Assembly: GCA_002101205.1 (NCBI GenBank)
Contig: LWTM01000077.1
Span: 1-64,000 of the forward strand
DNA: 64,000 bases
Reading direction: 5' to 3'
Source: Cycloclasticus sp. symbiont of Poecilosclerida sp. N
GTDB taxonomy: Bacteria > Pseudomonadota > Gammaproteobacteria > Methylococcales > Cycloclasticaceae
Below, in pieces: positions 1-10,610 of the stretch. Below the pieces are notes generated by a model, which was not told the DNA's origin, did not search any database, and was given only the letters and a program-made list of their open reading frames with translations. Numbering within the stretch: position 1 is the first letter of the stretch; every line of letters starts with the position of its first letter. The position numbers were made by a program, and so were the translations under genes.

Positions 1-72
1 CCCTATAAGCGCAAACCTGTAACGAGGCGGCCTAAAGGCTACAAGCCACAGTGAATCGGTGAGTGTGTTGGT

Positions 73-570
73 ATGGATGCAAGTGAGCACCGCACGTACG
101 GCATGAAACAGTACATACTCACCTACATAGACGAAGTGAGCGACTATGCCATTGCCGTACCCGTACCCGCCGTTACAAGTAAAGCTGCCAAACAATTCTT
201 TGAAGCGTGCTTCAAGCTGAGTCCATTCGAGATAGAAAAGGTCATCACCGACAACGGCAGTGAGTTCAAAGGCGAGTTTGATTCCTTGTTATCCGATGCA
301 CATATAACGCATCTTTGGACGTACCTAAGCACGCCCAAGATGAGCGCCGTCTGTGAGCGTTTCAACCGAACCATACAAGAACAGTTCGTCGATTATCACG
401 AAGAGTTATTATTCACCGATTTAGCCACATTTAATGAACCATTGGCTGACTGGTTAGTGAAATATAACAGCATAAGGCCGCATAAAGGTTTGGAGTTAAA
501 AACACCGATGCAGTATATTATTGAAAACAAACCACAGTGCAATATGTGGTGGGTTCATACAAAAACTTGA
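73..570 (+). pseudogene. Integrase-core (DDE) transposase, IS481/IS3-like, C-terminal part; 5' part out of frame or outside the window
   Basis: ITDNGSEFKGEF, CERFNRTIQEQF and YNSIRPHKGLELKTPMQY are rve-type DDE motifs; the N-terminal HTH region is lacking. Confidence 0.75.
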
Positions 571-660
571 ATTGCTCCTTAGCATGCGAAATACTAATCA
601 AAACGTTAGGTGTATTCCCTCCACCTTAAGTTTTTTGATAGAGGGGTTGGAGACAAAAAA

Positions 661-1062
661 ATGAACAATATGGGGACGTTATCAGTTATTAAACAAAAAT
701 TAGATGGTTTTGCTGACGAATATAAGCAAATAGTAAATGTGTTTGAAGAATCCACAATAAACACAGAACACTTGGCAGAAAAAAAGAAAATGAAAATTAG
801 GATTAATGCCTTAGAAATCAGGTGTAAAGATTCTCAGTTTTTATTAGAAGGTGTTATTACAGCATTAAATTCTGGGGATAAAGAGGTAAACCAAGTTGCA
901 GAATGTAAGAATACAGTTAGCGAACTATTAAGTAGTATTAGAAATGAGCTTGATAAAAACGATCTATTAGAGATGATAAAACAGTTAGAAAGAATTCCTG
1001 CTGTTATGTCGATAGTTAGCAATCGTATTAACAATAAAATAAAAAACCCAACATTACATTGA
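661..1062 (+). CDS. Hypothetical protein, predicted helical
   Basis: ORF with internal ATG at 661 (MNNMGTLSVIKQKL...); no family recognised. Confidence 0.45.
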   Translation: MNNMGTLSVIKQKLDGFADEYKQIVNVFEESTINTEHLAEKKKMKIRINALEIRCKDSQFLLEGVITALNSGDKEVNQVAECKNTVSELLSSIRNELDKNDLLEMIKQLERIPAVMSIVSNRINNKIKNPTLH

Positions 1063-1172
1063 TTTATGAACCTGGTTTCTTGTCTTGGTTTCCTTAAAAT
1101 AGACAATTATCTTTGGTTATCTATTTTAAGCGCCTATAACCTCTTCAAACTATAAAAAAAGAGGTAAGCGCT

Positions 1173-1680
1173 ATGAACAAAACAATCAAAAATTCAAATA
1201 GTATCTATTTGCGTTTAAAAAATATTGCACTTGGTTTTGATACACCTGCAAATGTAATCGAAAAACTATTAAGCCATTACGAGAACAAGGCAGATGTACA
1301 AAAATATGGACTTGCAGTAAAAACAAACGAGACATCACAAAATATATATTTAATAACCGAGAATATGGGAAAGGGCGGTTAACTCTTGCCGTTATTACAG
1401 AATATGTTTCGACTAATACAGACGCAAATGTTAAGGAATTACATTTGGCGTTTCCTGATCATTTGCAGGACTCAAAGGGTGTATTTGATTTACAAAAAAC
1501 GCAGAGGGAGTGTTCGAAAGGACAGGACTTAAAAAGCATTTTATGAACCCAATTGAAACAGTCACATTAAAAGACGCTGTCATTGTGGTGAGTACGCAAT
1601 CGGATGTTGGAAATATAGATAGATTTATAATGCACTCTGAATCAACGGGCTATAATATTCAGCAAGCAAGGCGTTAGATT
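1173..1680 (+). pseudogene. Frameshifted conserved protein (SeqA-like/RHH-like N-terminus followed by ...YGKGRLTLAVITEYV...LKKHFMNPIETVTLKDAVIVVSTQ...)
   Basis: ORF 1173-1382 continues as protein-like sequence in other frames to a TAG near 1677; at least two frameshifts needed. Confidence 0.5.
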
Positions 1681-1798
1681 GGAACGCTCGCTTATCACGA
1701 TCATTCCAAAAACAGGACAAAGACATGGCAGAAACAGGAATAGACTGTAGTTCTGCCTTTTTACACGCTTTAAAGCCCTAACTCATAAAAAGGCATCA

Positions 1799-1981
1799 CT
1801 AAAGCCGCATACCTGTATGTAAGACTGTGCCGAATATTCCGAATAAAATACTGCCTACAATCGACAAGATAATGAACGCAGGAATAGCGGCGACTGATAG
1901 TTTTACTAAAAATATAACCATCGATATAAACGGCATTCTTACATCGGTAATGCTGACCTTACTAACGTTGTTCTCGTCCAT
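1799..1981 (-). CDS. Small hypothetical membrane protein
   Basis: 60-aa ORF with hydrophobic segments, immediately downstream of the 1992-2495 membrane protein ORF on the same strand. Confidence 0.4.
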   Translation of the reverse strand: MDENNVSKVSITDVRMPFISMVIFLVKLSVAAIPAFIILSIVGSILFGIFGTVLHTGMRL

Positions 1982-1991
1982 TTTTTTCCTG

Positions 1992-2495
1992 TTAAGTTGA
2001 TGTTTCGATTTCGCTAAAAAGCCGCGTGAATAAATTTAGAATTAAAATCGTTAACCCTGTCAGCAAGGAACCTACACCTAAATAAGCCAATAACTCTGTT
2101 GCAATATGTGAATGTGCGGCGCCTCTACCAATAGACGGTGCAAGATTAAACATAGACAGCCACGCAAGCGGATATAAACCACCCAAGCCTATTAAAATAG
2201 AGACTAATTTCTTGTAACTCGATTTAAGCGAAGAAAAAGCAACGAGTAATAACAGCCCTATTGAAAAAGCAGCTATACCCATTGAATGAAAGTGAGCACG
2301 CTGTGCATAACGCCAAATTTTACCTTGGCTTTTAACGTCGTGAACCTCAGGGTTTTCCGCAATACCTTGCGCTACAAACTCTTTAAAAAACTCTTCGTTA
2401 ACTCCGAAGCTTACACCTAAAGACAGGCCAAAAATCAAAGCGAGAAACACCAATGCCAAACCTGTTTTTATGGGTTGTAGCACATCACTCATCAT
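1992..2495 (-). CDS. Hypothetical integral membrane protein
   Basis: 167 aa with several predicted TM segments; overlaps the upstream methyltransferase ORF by 4 nt. Confidence 0.65.
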   Translation of the reverse strand: MMSDVLQPIKTGLALVFLALIFGLSLGVSFGVNEEFFKEFVAQGIAENPEVHDVKSQGKIWRYAQRAHFHSMGIAAFSIGLLLLVAFSSLKSSYKKLVSILIGLGGLYPLAWLSMFNLAPSIGRGAAHSHIATELLAYLGVGSLLTGLTILILNLFTRLFSEIETST

Positions 2496-3229
2496 TGTAC
2501 CTCCTTGTTTTTGCTTACACTTAAGCGCGCCAAATAATCGTAATGAGGCCCGTCCATCAATATTTCACAATCAAAACTATGCTCTTGTGCCGCATCTATT
2601 AATAACTCTTTCGAAACGTATAGCCAATTAAAGGACTCCCCACTGATCCCTTTATACGACAAATCAAAAACCACTTCACCATGATACTTATCGTTTAAGT
2701 CTATCAAGTACGAGCCATCGTCCTCTTCAAACATATAAATGAGGTCTGAGCTGTCTAGCAGTATCTGTCCATTCGGTGCTAATAGTTTTTTTGCATGGGC
2801 AAAGAACGTTCCAAACCCTTCTAGCGTTTGCACTAAACCAATACCATTCATTAGCAGTAAGAGTGTGTCAAACGACCCACTGCTAAGGTCATAAAAATTA
2901 ATTAACTGTGCCTTTTTTAAACCCCGCTGGCGCATAACATCAACGGAGTTTGGCGACACATCAATAGCCGTTACATCCAAGCCTTGTTGTTGTAAATATA
3001 GGCTATGCGAACCGGCACCTGCGCCTATATCTAATACTTTACCTCGCGCCTGTTGCAGCGCTAGTTGCTCAAGCTGTGGACATTCATCGTATGATCTAAA
3101 AAAGTAACTGGGCGGCAAAACATCTGCATCCGCTATGTCCATTTTTACCGTAATAGGCGTATCTTCTTTAGATTGAAAAAAGTCCAGTAGCGCTGAGCCA
3201 ACGGAGTCTTTATCTGTAGCTATTAGCAC
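2492..3229 (-). CDS. Class I SAM-dependent methyltransferase
   Basis: VLDIGAGAGSHSLYLQQQGLDVTAIDVSPNSV motif I/II. Confidence 0.85.
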   Translation of the reverse strand: MLIATDKDSVGSALLDFFQSKEDTPITVKMDIADADVLPPSYFFRSYDECPQLEQLALQQARGKVLDIGAGAGSHSLYLQQQGLDVTAIDVSPNSVDVMRQRGLKKAQLINFYDLSSGSFDTLLLLMNGIGLVQTLEGFGTFFAHAKKLLAPNGQILLDSSDLIYMFEEDDGSYLIDLNDKYHGEVVFDLSYKGISGESFNWLYVSKELLIDAAQEHSFDCEILMDGPHYDYLARLSVSKNKEVQ

Positions 3230-3232
3230 AGT

Positions 3233-4225
3233 TTAAGCGCCCGCATTTTCTTGACCGGCACGTTTCTTTTCAACCTTCTCTTTCCGGTGTTGCTCTATCA
3301 GTTCTTTCATTTCACCGCCAATATGCTCTTCACCACGCTTCTTTGCTAATTCAATTTGATGCTGTCGCTCAATATAACGAGATTTTTGTTCATCATCTGT
3401 TTTATCAAAACAGTGATGGCAGCTAATACCTTGTTGGTAGTTTTTGTGTTGTTTATCTTGTTCGGTAATTGGCATTTTGCAACCGTAACATTGATCATAT
3501 TGACCTTTCTGTAAATTATGATCAACTGAAACGCGGTTATCAAAAACAAAACACTCACCTTGCCACTGCGTTTCACTTTCTGGCACGTCTTCCAAGTATT
3601 TTAGAATACCACCTTCTAAGTGGTAAACCTCATCAAAACCTTGCTGCTTTAAATACGCAGTAGACTTCTCACAACGAATACCACCCGTACAAAACATAGC
3701 TATTTTCTTATGCTTTTTGGTATCTAAGTTATCTTTCACGTACGCAGGGAATTCGCGAAAGGAGTCGGTTTGCGGATTTAACGCGCCATTGAATGTACCA
3801 ATCGCCACTTCGTAGTCATTCCGCGTATCGACCAACAACACATCAGGATTGGTAATTAACGCATTCCAATCTTTGGGTTTTACGTACGTACCAACAATAT
3901 CGTTTGGGTCAATATCTTCCACACCCATGGTGACGATTTCTTTTTTCAACTTAACTTTGGTGCGGTTGAACGGTTGCTCATCCACATACGACTCTTTATG
4001 AACTAAGTTTTTAAATTCTTCTTTTTTCTTTAACCATTGCAATAAATGATTAACGGCTTTGCGTTTACCTGCAACCGTGCCGTTAATCCCTTCTGCTGCC
4101 AGTAGCAAGGTGCCACGAATACCGTGGTGATTCATAACCTTGAGCAAAGGCTGTTTTAAAATAGTGTGATCGTCCAAACGGACAAAATGATACAGCGCGC
4201 AAACAACATAATCTTGATCCTGCAT
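3233..4225 (-). CDS. trhO: tRNA uridine(34) hydroxylase (rhodanese-like YceA/TrhO)
   Basis: [11 protein letters not shown]-terminus and [14 protein letters not shown] rhodanese active site. Confidence 0.92.
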   Translation of the reverse strand: MQDQDYVVCALYHFVRLDDHTILKQPLLKVMNHHGIRGTLLLAAEGINGTVAGKRKAVNHLLQWLKKKEEFKNLVHKESYVDEQPFNRTKVKLKKEIVTMGVEDIDPNDIVGTYVKPKDWNALITNPDVLLVDTRNDYEVAIGTFNGALNPQTDSFREFPAYVKDNLDTKKHKKIAMFCTGGIRCEKSTAYLKQQGFDEVYHLEGGILKYLEDVPESETQWQGECFVFDNRVSVDHNLQKGQYDQCYGCKMPITEQDKQHKNYQQGISCHHCFDKTDDEQKSRYIERQHQIELAKKRGEEHIGGEMKELIEQHRKEKVEKKRAGQENAGA

Positions 4226-4316
4226 GGGTTTCCTTTTATTAGCTAGCTGGAACGTAAATCCAGTGCTGAGAAAGGTATTTTAGCAAACTAGAGTAATGTT
4301 TAAAACACAACGACAA

Positions 4317-4898
4317 CTACTGATACGGTTCTAAATGAACATCTTGATTTAGGCTATCATCAGACAAGTACATTTCGCCATCTTGAATGCTGCATTGCAG
4401 TGACATCGTTCGCTTCACCATTGCCTCTATGCCATCCGCTTCGACATGAAAAACAGTTAAATTTTTAAACCTCTCTAACTTGCAACGTTGCTGTTGCCAC
4501 CAGACAGAGGCTTTTCCTTCGTGGTAGGTATAGATGATGACTTGTTTCGCTCGCCCGCAAGCTTTGCGTATTCGTTTTTCATCCAGCTGGCCTAAATCAA
4601 TCCACACATCAATTTCACCCGTTAACGACTTTTGCCACAACTCCGGTTCATCATCTGTAGATAAGCCTTTGGTAAAACTAAGCTGCTCGTGCGCATTCGC
4701 TATAAAGGCTATGAGCCTAATCATAAATCTAAAGTCGTTTTCTGATGGGTGCTGCGCAATCGTTAATTCATGGCTAGCGTAATAGTGTGAATCCATGTTG
4801 GAAATATTGACAGAGACTTTGTTGATTGTTGAGCTGATAGCCATTAGCGTAATAATAAAAAGTTCAGGCGAATATTCTAGCAAATATAGATACTTCAC
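4317..4898 (-). CDS. YaeQ family protein (start probably internal)
   Basis: AHPSENDFRFMIRLIAFIANAHEQLSFTKGLSTDDEPELWQ...EIDVWIDLGQ is typical YaeQ. Confidence 0.85.
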   Translation of the reverse strand: MKYLYLLEYSPELFIITLMAISSTINKVSVNISNMDSHYYASHELTIAQHPSENDFRFMIRLIAFIANAHEQLSFTKGLSTDDEPELWQKSLTGEIDVWIDLGQLDEKRIRKACGRAKQVIIYTYHEGKASVWWQQQRCKLERFKNLTVFHVEADGIEAMVKRTMSLQCSIQDGEMYLSDDSLNQDVHLEPYQ

Positions 4899-4962
4899 TC
4901 ACCCTGTAAGCTGTCTAATCTCGTGCTAAAGTAGCCTTCATTGAAACTCACAGACTAAAAAG

Positions 4963-5274
4963 ATGATTAAACACATTGTAATGTTCAAACTAAAAAATAA
5001 CGCAAACGGCCAATCAAAAGAGGCCAACGCGGTAGAGCTTAAAAAATTATTAGAACAGCTCAATGGCAAAATTGATGGCCTTCTATCACTGGAAGTAGGC
5101 CTACCCTTAACAAGCGACATACCAAACTATAGTAACGCCGATGCTATTTTGTATTCTGAACTGGAAAATGCGCAAGCATTAGAAAACTATTACCCACACC
5201 CAGAGCACGTAAAAGTATTGCCGTTTGTTAAATCTGTTATTTCTGAGCGACGGGTTGTGGATTACGAAATATAG
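4963..5274 (+). CDS. Dabb (stress-responsive A/B barrel) domain protein
   Basis: MIKHIVMFKLK...YYPHPEHVKVLPFVKSVISERRVVDYEI. Confidence 0.8.
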   Translation: MIKHIVMFKLKNNANGQSKEANAVELKKLLEQLNGKIDGLLSLEVGLPLTSDIPNYSNADAILYSELENAQALENYYPHPEHVKVLPFVKSVISERRVVDYEI

Positions 5275-5553
5275 GTGCTATTCATAATTCCAAGTAACTT
5301 AATTAATTGCTTATTTTTGCGTTGCCATCACAAGAAGTATCAATTCCACGAATAACTTAGAGTTAAAGTATTTTTCGTGTAAGTTTATTGTACTTAAGTC
5401 CCAAGAAGCTGATTTAATCAGCACGGCGGAAGCAGCAATGACGCGAAAATATAATCCTCTATGGAACCTCGCAAATTAATGGCTTCGTGAATCACGATGA
5501 AGGACAAGAACAAATTAAAGGCTGGAATATCAAACACGATGATGTGAACTACC

Positions 5554-5574
5554 CCTAACTAAAGTTTAGGGGTT
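5554..5574. repeat. Short hairpin (cccctaactaaagtttagggg), possibly an IS200/IS605-type end or terminator
   Basis: Inverted repeat ccccta...tagggg in non-coding DNA between Dabb and selO. Confidence 0.35.
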
Positions 5575-5691
5575 TCCTGATTCTCAGTTTGCCCGTTTTA
5601 GTTGGCTTTTAATCATACAAGGCACTGCACGCGGGCAAAATAAAGCTGCCTTCGTTCCTCACTACGCTTTTTTTGCTGGTGAGCTTGGTCG

Positions 5692-7269
5692 TTATGAACT
5701 ACACGACAACATAGAACACCCGACCCTCTGCTTCGCCCATTCCGGCCTTTTCTGATTTAGGTGTTCTTTCTCTGGTTGCTCGTCATAAGGTTTTCTTAGC
5801 ACCTCCAACAATTCATTCACCCTGCTGTGATCACCCTGCTCAGATTTATCAATCGCTTGTTGTGCTAGGTAATTACGCAATACGTACTTCGGGTTAATCT
5901 TATTCATTAGCACGGTACGTTGCTCGGCTGTTATTGGGTCTTGTTGGCGACGTTGTCTATACACTTCCAACCAAGCCTCTAGTTTCTTTTTCATCTCCCC
6001 CGGCATCGCATCGGAATAAAAAGCTGGGCTTAATTGTTTAATTGCTGCGTTAATATCAAGTCTATCACCGTCATTCGATACATTGGCTAAACGCCTAAAA
6101 AAAAGCGTCATATCGGTTTCATACTGACCAAAGAATGTTAAGAGCTGCTTAATTAAGTCAGTATCTTCTTCTAACTTAACATTAGAGAAACCTAGCTTTT
6201 GGGTCATCATCAATAGCCATTTTTTGTCATAACGGTCCGCGTAGTCATTTAGCACCTTTTCTAATCGCTCCACATCTTCTATAAGTGGCTGAATCGCATT
6301 CGCCAGTTGATACAAATTCCAATGTGCCATTTGTGCTTGCTGTCCAAACGCATACCGATGGTGCTGCTTATCGGTGGTGTTTGGCGTCCAGTTGGGATCG
6401 TAAGGTTCTAACCAACCATAAGGGCCATAGTCGATGGTCAGCCCTAATATCGACATGTTGTCAGTATTCATTACGCCGTGTACAAAGCCTACTCGTACCC
6501 ACTCCACAACCATGTCGCAGGTGGCGGTGCATACCTCTTCAAACCATTTAATATAGGTTTCTTTATTCGGCTCAGGTAGTTGAGGAAAGTCTGTTTTTAT
6601 CGTGTAATCAACAAATTTTTTCAACAACTCTACATTTTGCTGCGCGTAATATTGAAAGTGCCCAAAACGCGTGAACGATGGCGCTAAACGGCACACCACA
6701 GCGCCTGGCTCTAGTGCTGGGTTACCGTCATACATAACATCCCGCACCACTTGCTCGCCCGTTGTTATTAAGCTGAGTGCGCGCGTGGTTGGTACGCCTA
6801 AGTGATACATTGCCTCGCTACAAAGAAACTCTCTAACAGACGAACGAAGAACGGCCAGACCATCGGCTGTTCTTGAATAAGGTGTTGGCCCCGCGCCTTT
6901 AAGCTGTACTGCCCAACGCTCGCCTCGCTTGTTGATAATTTCGCCGAGGTTAATGGCGCGGCCATCACCTAACTGCCCAGCCCAATTACCAAACTGGTGC
7001 CCCCCATAACTAGTCGCGTAGGGTTGCATGCCTTCCATCTGTTGATTGCCTGAAAAAATTTGGGTAAACAACTCTGATTGGCAATCTTTTTCTGTTAAAT
7101 CAAGCAAGACGGCGGCTTCTTTTGAATAGGAAACCATTGCAGGTGCTTGCATTTGTTTCGGCTTAACCCATGAAAAACACGCACCCAACACTTGGCGAGG
7201 GTAAGTATCTGTTATGCCATCGGCGGGTAATTGTTCTACAAACTGGTTGTCGAATTTTAAGTGCTTCAC
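5692..7269 (-). CDS. selO: Protein adenylyltransferase SelO (YdiU/UPF0061)
   Basis: SYGGHQFGNWAGQLGDGRAINLGE and VHGVMNTDNMSILGLTIDYGPYG; C-terminal Cys motif VGCSMLSCSS. Confidence 0.95.
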   Translation of the reverse strand: MKHLKFDNQFVEQLPADGITDTYPRQVLGACFSWVKPKQMQAPAMVSYSKEAAVLLDLTEKDCQSELFTQIFSGNQQMEGMQPYATSYGGHQFGNWAGQLGDGRAINLGEIINKRGERWAVQLKGAGPTPYSRTADGLAVLRSSVREFLCSEAMYHLGVPTTRALSLITTGEQVVRDVMYDGNPALEPGAVVCRLAPSFTRFGHFQYYAQQNVELLKKFVDYTIKTDFPQLPEPNKETYIKWFEEVCTATCDMVVEWVRVGFVHGVMNTDNMSILGLTIDYGPYGWLEPYDPNWTPNTTDKQHHRYAFGQQAQMAHWNLYQLANAIQPLIEDVERLEKVLNDYADRYDKKWLLMMTQKLGFSNVKLEEDTDLIKQLLTFFGQYETDMTLFFRRLANVSNDGDRLDINAAIKQLSPAFYSDAMPGEMKKKLEAWLEVYRQRRQQDPITAEQRTVLMNKINPKYVLRNYLAQQAIDKSEQGDHSRVNELLEVLRKPYDEQPEKEHLNQKRPEWAKQRVGCSMLSCSS

Positions 7270-7946
7270 GCTGATTCTTTACCTAGCATTAAATCAGCAA
7301 ATACAAACCCATCACGCTCGACCACTTCCCCCGAAATAATATTTATTTCGTGTTCAAACATGGGCCCAGCATAAGCGAAACTATGAAACTCACCGTTCTC
7401 ACCACACGGGTCAACACCTGCTGGCAAATCTTTTAAAAAGTGCTGATTAAACTCCCGACCACAAAAGTTGGCAGATAACTGCTTTGGGTCTACACAGGTG
7501 ATACGTGTTTTTAAACCAGCAGCCAGCATGTCTTTCGCAAGTTGCGCTGTCGGTTTTAACCACAGTGGAAATAATGGTTCTAACCCCGTTCTTTTTAGAT
7601 TATCGACACGGTATTGACGAATATCTTCTAAATACAAGTCACCAAACGCCATGTGCGTAACACCTTGTCCGTCAATAGAAGCAAAGAAGTCAGCCATCGC
7701 TTGATTGTATATTTCATTACTGCACGGGTGAGGGATATTAATAATGTGCAATGGTAAGTTGACCGCCTTTGCCTGCTGTTTCAATAGCTCAACACGAACT
7801 GCATGCATGGCAACACGTTGGTGCGTTTCGTTAACCGTTGTGACCAAACCAAGCAACTCAACATCGTCATCTTGCTGTAATTGATAGAGCGTCCATGCGC
7901 TGTCTTTACCGCTACTCCAAGAGAGTAGTGTTTTCTTTTCTCCCAT
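7266..7946 (-). CDS. Dph6-related ATP pyrophosphatase (adenine nucleotide alpha hydrolase family)
   Basis: LLSWSSGKDSAWTLYQL PP-loop; GVTHMAFGDLYLEDIRQYR. Confidence 0.85.
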   Translation of the reverse strand: MGEKKTLLSWSSGKDSAWTLYQLQQDDDVELLGLVTTVNETHQRVAMHAVRVELLKQQAKAVNLPLHIINIPHPCSNEIYNQAMADFFASIDGQGVTHMAFGDLYLEDIRQYRVDNLKRTGLEPLFPLWLKPTAQLAKDMLAAGLKTRITCVDPKQLSANFCGREFNQHFLKDLPAGVDPCGENGEFHSFAYAGPMFEHEINIISGEVVERDGFVFADLMLGKESA

Positions 7947-7951
7947 GAAGC

Positions 7952-8431
7952 CTACAAACCTTCGACGGATTTCTCAAACGCCGCAATTTTAGCCCTAACA
8001 GCATCGGGAACCGAGACCGTTTTCTGTTGCGCATAATCAAACCAAACCATAATACTTTGGCTGCGCATAACGGGTTCATCTTCACAATAAATATCCGCCG
8101 ATATCGTTGCACTCTTATTACCTATTTTTCCTATTCGCGTATAAATCTCTAACTGCGCAGGGTAATGCACTTGCTGAAGGTAGCTGCATTGCATATCCGC
8201 CAATATCCAGCCCGACATCATTGCTGGTTTAAAAGACACATCTAACACATCATCACAATAAGCCACTCGCGCAGATTCTAAATACCGAACAAACTGAACG
8301 TTGTTAATATGCCCAAGCGCATCTGCATCACCCCAGCGTACCTGTAATAAAAAACTGTGCGTGAAAAACTGTTTACTCATAGCGCGTCTTACCCCCAAAC
8401 TCATGAAACTTAATTTTGTTATTATACGCAC
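7952..8431 (-). CDS. Acyl-CoA thioesterase (4HBT/YbgC-like hotdog)
   Basis: VRWGDADALGHINNVQFVRYLESARVAY. Confidence 0.85.
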   Translation of the reverse strand: MRIITKLSFMSLGVRRAMSKQFFTHSFLLQVRWGDADALGHINNVQFVRYLESARVAYCDDVLDVSFKPAMMSGWILADMQCSYLQQVHYPAQLEIYTRIGKIGNKSATISADIYCEDEPVMRSQSIMVWFDYAQQKTVSVPDAVRAKIAAFEKSVEGL

Positions 8432-8462
8432 TTCATTTGATTTGATTTAATTTACATACGAC

Positions 8463-10601
8463 ATGCATAAAAAAATAATATCAATCATTCTATGCTGTCT
8501 GGCCTGCTATGCGACATCAGCTTTTTCTATAGAAAAGGCAGATACTGGCACCAACCCTTTTTCAGACAACCCCATTGCTGATAAAAAAATAGAAGGCCTT
8601 ATTAAAGAGATTTTTCCCAACGCAACACGTATTGATCAAAAAGACCCTAAAAATAAAGTGTGGCCTATTTATGTTACCTTTCAACAAGTCGGTTATGCAT
8701 TTGAAAGCCAAGATTTCATTCAAATACAAGGCTTTGCTGGCGACATCATTAATCTATTAATTGGCATTGATAATGATGGTCAAATCATGGGTGTTCGTGT
8801 GCTATTTCAACACGAACCTATCTTTCTGCACGGCCTTGGGCCTGAGGCATTGGAAAAATTTCTTGATCAATACCCTGGTCACAGCGTTTCTGAACGAATT
8901 ATTGTAGATAGTAGTCGCTCTCGATCTGTCTCTTCAGCAGGCGAGGGCAGTTTGATTTTTGACGGTGTAACGAAGGCAACCGTTTCCGTTATTGCCGCCA
9001 ACGACACGTTGCTAACAGCTGCTTTAGAAGTGGCGCGAAAAGTTTTAGGTAAATTTGTTCAAGCCAGCGCATCGTTACCAAAAATGGATTTATACGAGCC
9101 TCTCAATTGGCAACAGTTGTTAGATAGAAAGCTTGTTGCTCGCTGGACTGTTCACCGCGAGCAACTGGAAACGGCTTTAGACAGGGAGTTATCTGATTAC
9201 CCAGGTTATGGCTTCGATGATCCAGATCTGGACGTTATTACCGATGTTTACTACGCCTATTTGAACGCACCCATAATTGGTAAAAACCTGCTAGGCAAAG
9301 AAGATTATGCTCGCCTAATGGAGACTGTCAAGCCGGGGGAAAACATTGTCGGCATTATGTCAGAAGGACCATACAACTATCTAGAAGATGACTTCAGGGC
9401 TGGAAAAATCCCTACTCGCGTTTCTTTGTACCAAAATGGATTGCCTTTGCTTATTCGCGACATAGCTTTTTATCGATTTTATGACAAAAACTTGCCCGAT
9501 AGCATTCCTGATTTGAATAATTTTAGGTTATTAAAAATTAAGGGGAACGCCGGCTTCGACCCTGCCTCTAAGCTCACTATTCAACTTAATTATGATTTGC
9601 GACAAAATCACTTGCTTGGTGATAATATTAACCAAAGTAGCTCCCACCAGTTACCGAGTAAATTATTTTACAAGCCTGAGGTTATTGAAGAAAAACGCAT
9701 CCCTATTTGGAAGCGCTTATGGAATTCTAGAGTGTTAGAAATAGCCATCACAATCGCGTCACTGCTTTTGTTAACGCTCATTTTCATCAAACAACGCACC
9801 TTGTCCAGACACCCAACATTCGTTAAATACGGCCGTTTAGCATTTATGTTCTTCACAGTGTTTTTTATCGGGTTTTATGCACAAGGACAATTATCCGTCG
9901 TTAACATCTATACCGTTTTACTCTCCTTACGAGGTGGCTTTAAGTTCGACGTATTCTTGCTTGACCCAGTATTGTTTATTATTTGGCTCTACACCTTCGT
10001 CACGCTCTTTATTTGGGGCCGCGGCGTATTTTGCGGCTGGTTATGCCCCTTTGGCGCACTACAAGAAATTCTCGCATGGCTTGGAAAAGTCTTAAGATTC
10101 CCTCAGGTGAAAATTAAAGAGCCAGCTCATCTGGTATTACAAAAACTAAAATATATCATCGTTATTGCTCTATCTGCAATCTGCTTTTACGACTTGGGTT
10201 TGGCACAAACACTGTCAGAAATTGAGCCATTCAAAACCAGTATCACCTTGGTCTTTGATCGCGAATGGTATTTTGTCGCTTTCGCCGTAGGGCTACTCGT
10301 CATTGGTATGTTCATTCATAAATTTTACTGCCGTTATGTTTGCCCGTTGGGCGCTGGTCTTGCTATTTTGGGACGTTTTCAATTATTCAAATGGCTCGAT
10401 CGTCGTGACGATTGCGGAAAACCTTGTCAGGTTTGTAACGTTCGCTGCGAAATCAAGGCGATTCCAAAATCTGGCCACGTTGACTACAACGAATGCATCC
10501 AGTGTCTTGAATGCTTAGTTATCTACAATGATGAACACCAATGTGCACCAGTTATGCTGGCAAATAAACGCGCGAAAAAACAATTTGTAGAAATAAAATA
10601 G
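8463..10601 (+). CDS. NosR/NirI-like membrane FMN/Fe-S protein
   Basis: N-terminal signal and FMN-binding domain (DGVTKATVS), CGWLCPFGALQE and CRYVCPLGAG motifs, C-terminal Cys clusters CGKPCQVCNVRC and CIQCLEC. Confidence 0.88.
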   Translation: MHKKIISIILCCLACYATSAFSIEKADTGTNPFSDNPIADKKIEGLIKEIFPNATRIDQKDPKNKVWPIYVTFQQVGYAFESQDFIQIQGFAGDIINLLIGIDNDGQIMGVRVLFQHEPIFLHGLGPEALEKFLDQYPGHSVSERIIVDSSRSRSVSSAGEGSLIFDGVTKATVSVIAANDTLLTAALEVARKVLGKFVQASASLPKMDLYEPLNWQQLLDRKLVARWTVHREQLETALDRELSDYPGYGFDDPDLDVITDVYYAYLNAPIIGKNLLGKEDYARLMETVKPGENIVGIMSEGPYNYLEDDFRAGKIPTRVSLYQNGLPLLIRDIAFYRFYDKNLPDSIPDLNNFRLLKIKGNAGFDPASKLTIQLNYDLRQNHLLGDNINQSSSHQLPSKLFYKPEVIEEKRIPIWKRLWNSRVLEIAITIASLLLLTLIFIKQRTLSRHPTFVKYGRLAFMFFTVFFIGFYAQGQLSVVNIYTVLLSLRGGFKFDVFLLDPVLFIIWLYTFVTLFIWGRGVFCGWLCPFGALQEILAWLGKVLRFPQVKIKEPAHLVLQKLKYIIVIALSAICFYDLGLAQTLSEIEPFKTSITLVFDREWYFVAFAVGLLVIGMFIHKFYCRYVCPLGAGLAILGRFQLFKWLDRRDDCGKPCQVCNVRCEIKAIPKSGHVDYNECIQCLECLVIYNDEHQCAPVMLANKRAKKQFVEIK

Positions 10602-10610
10602 GTTTACTTA

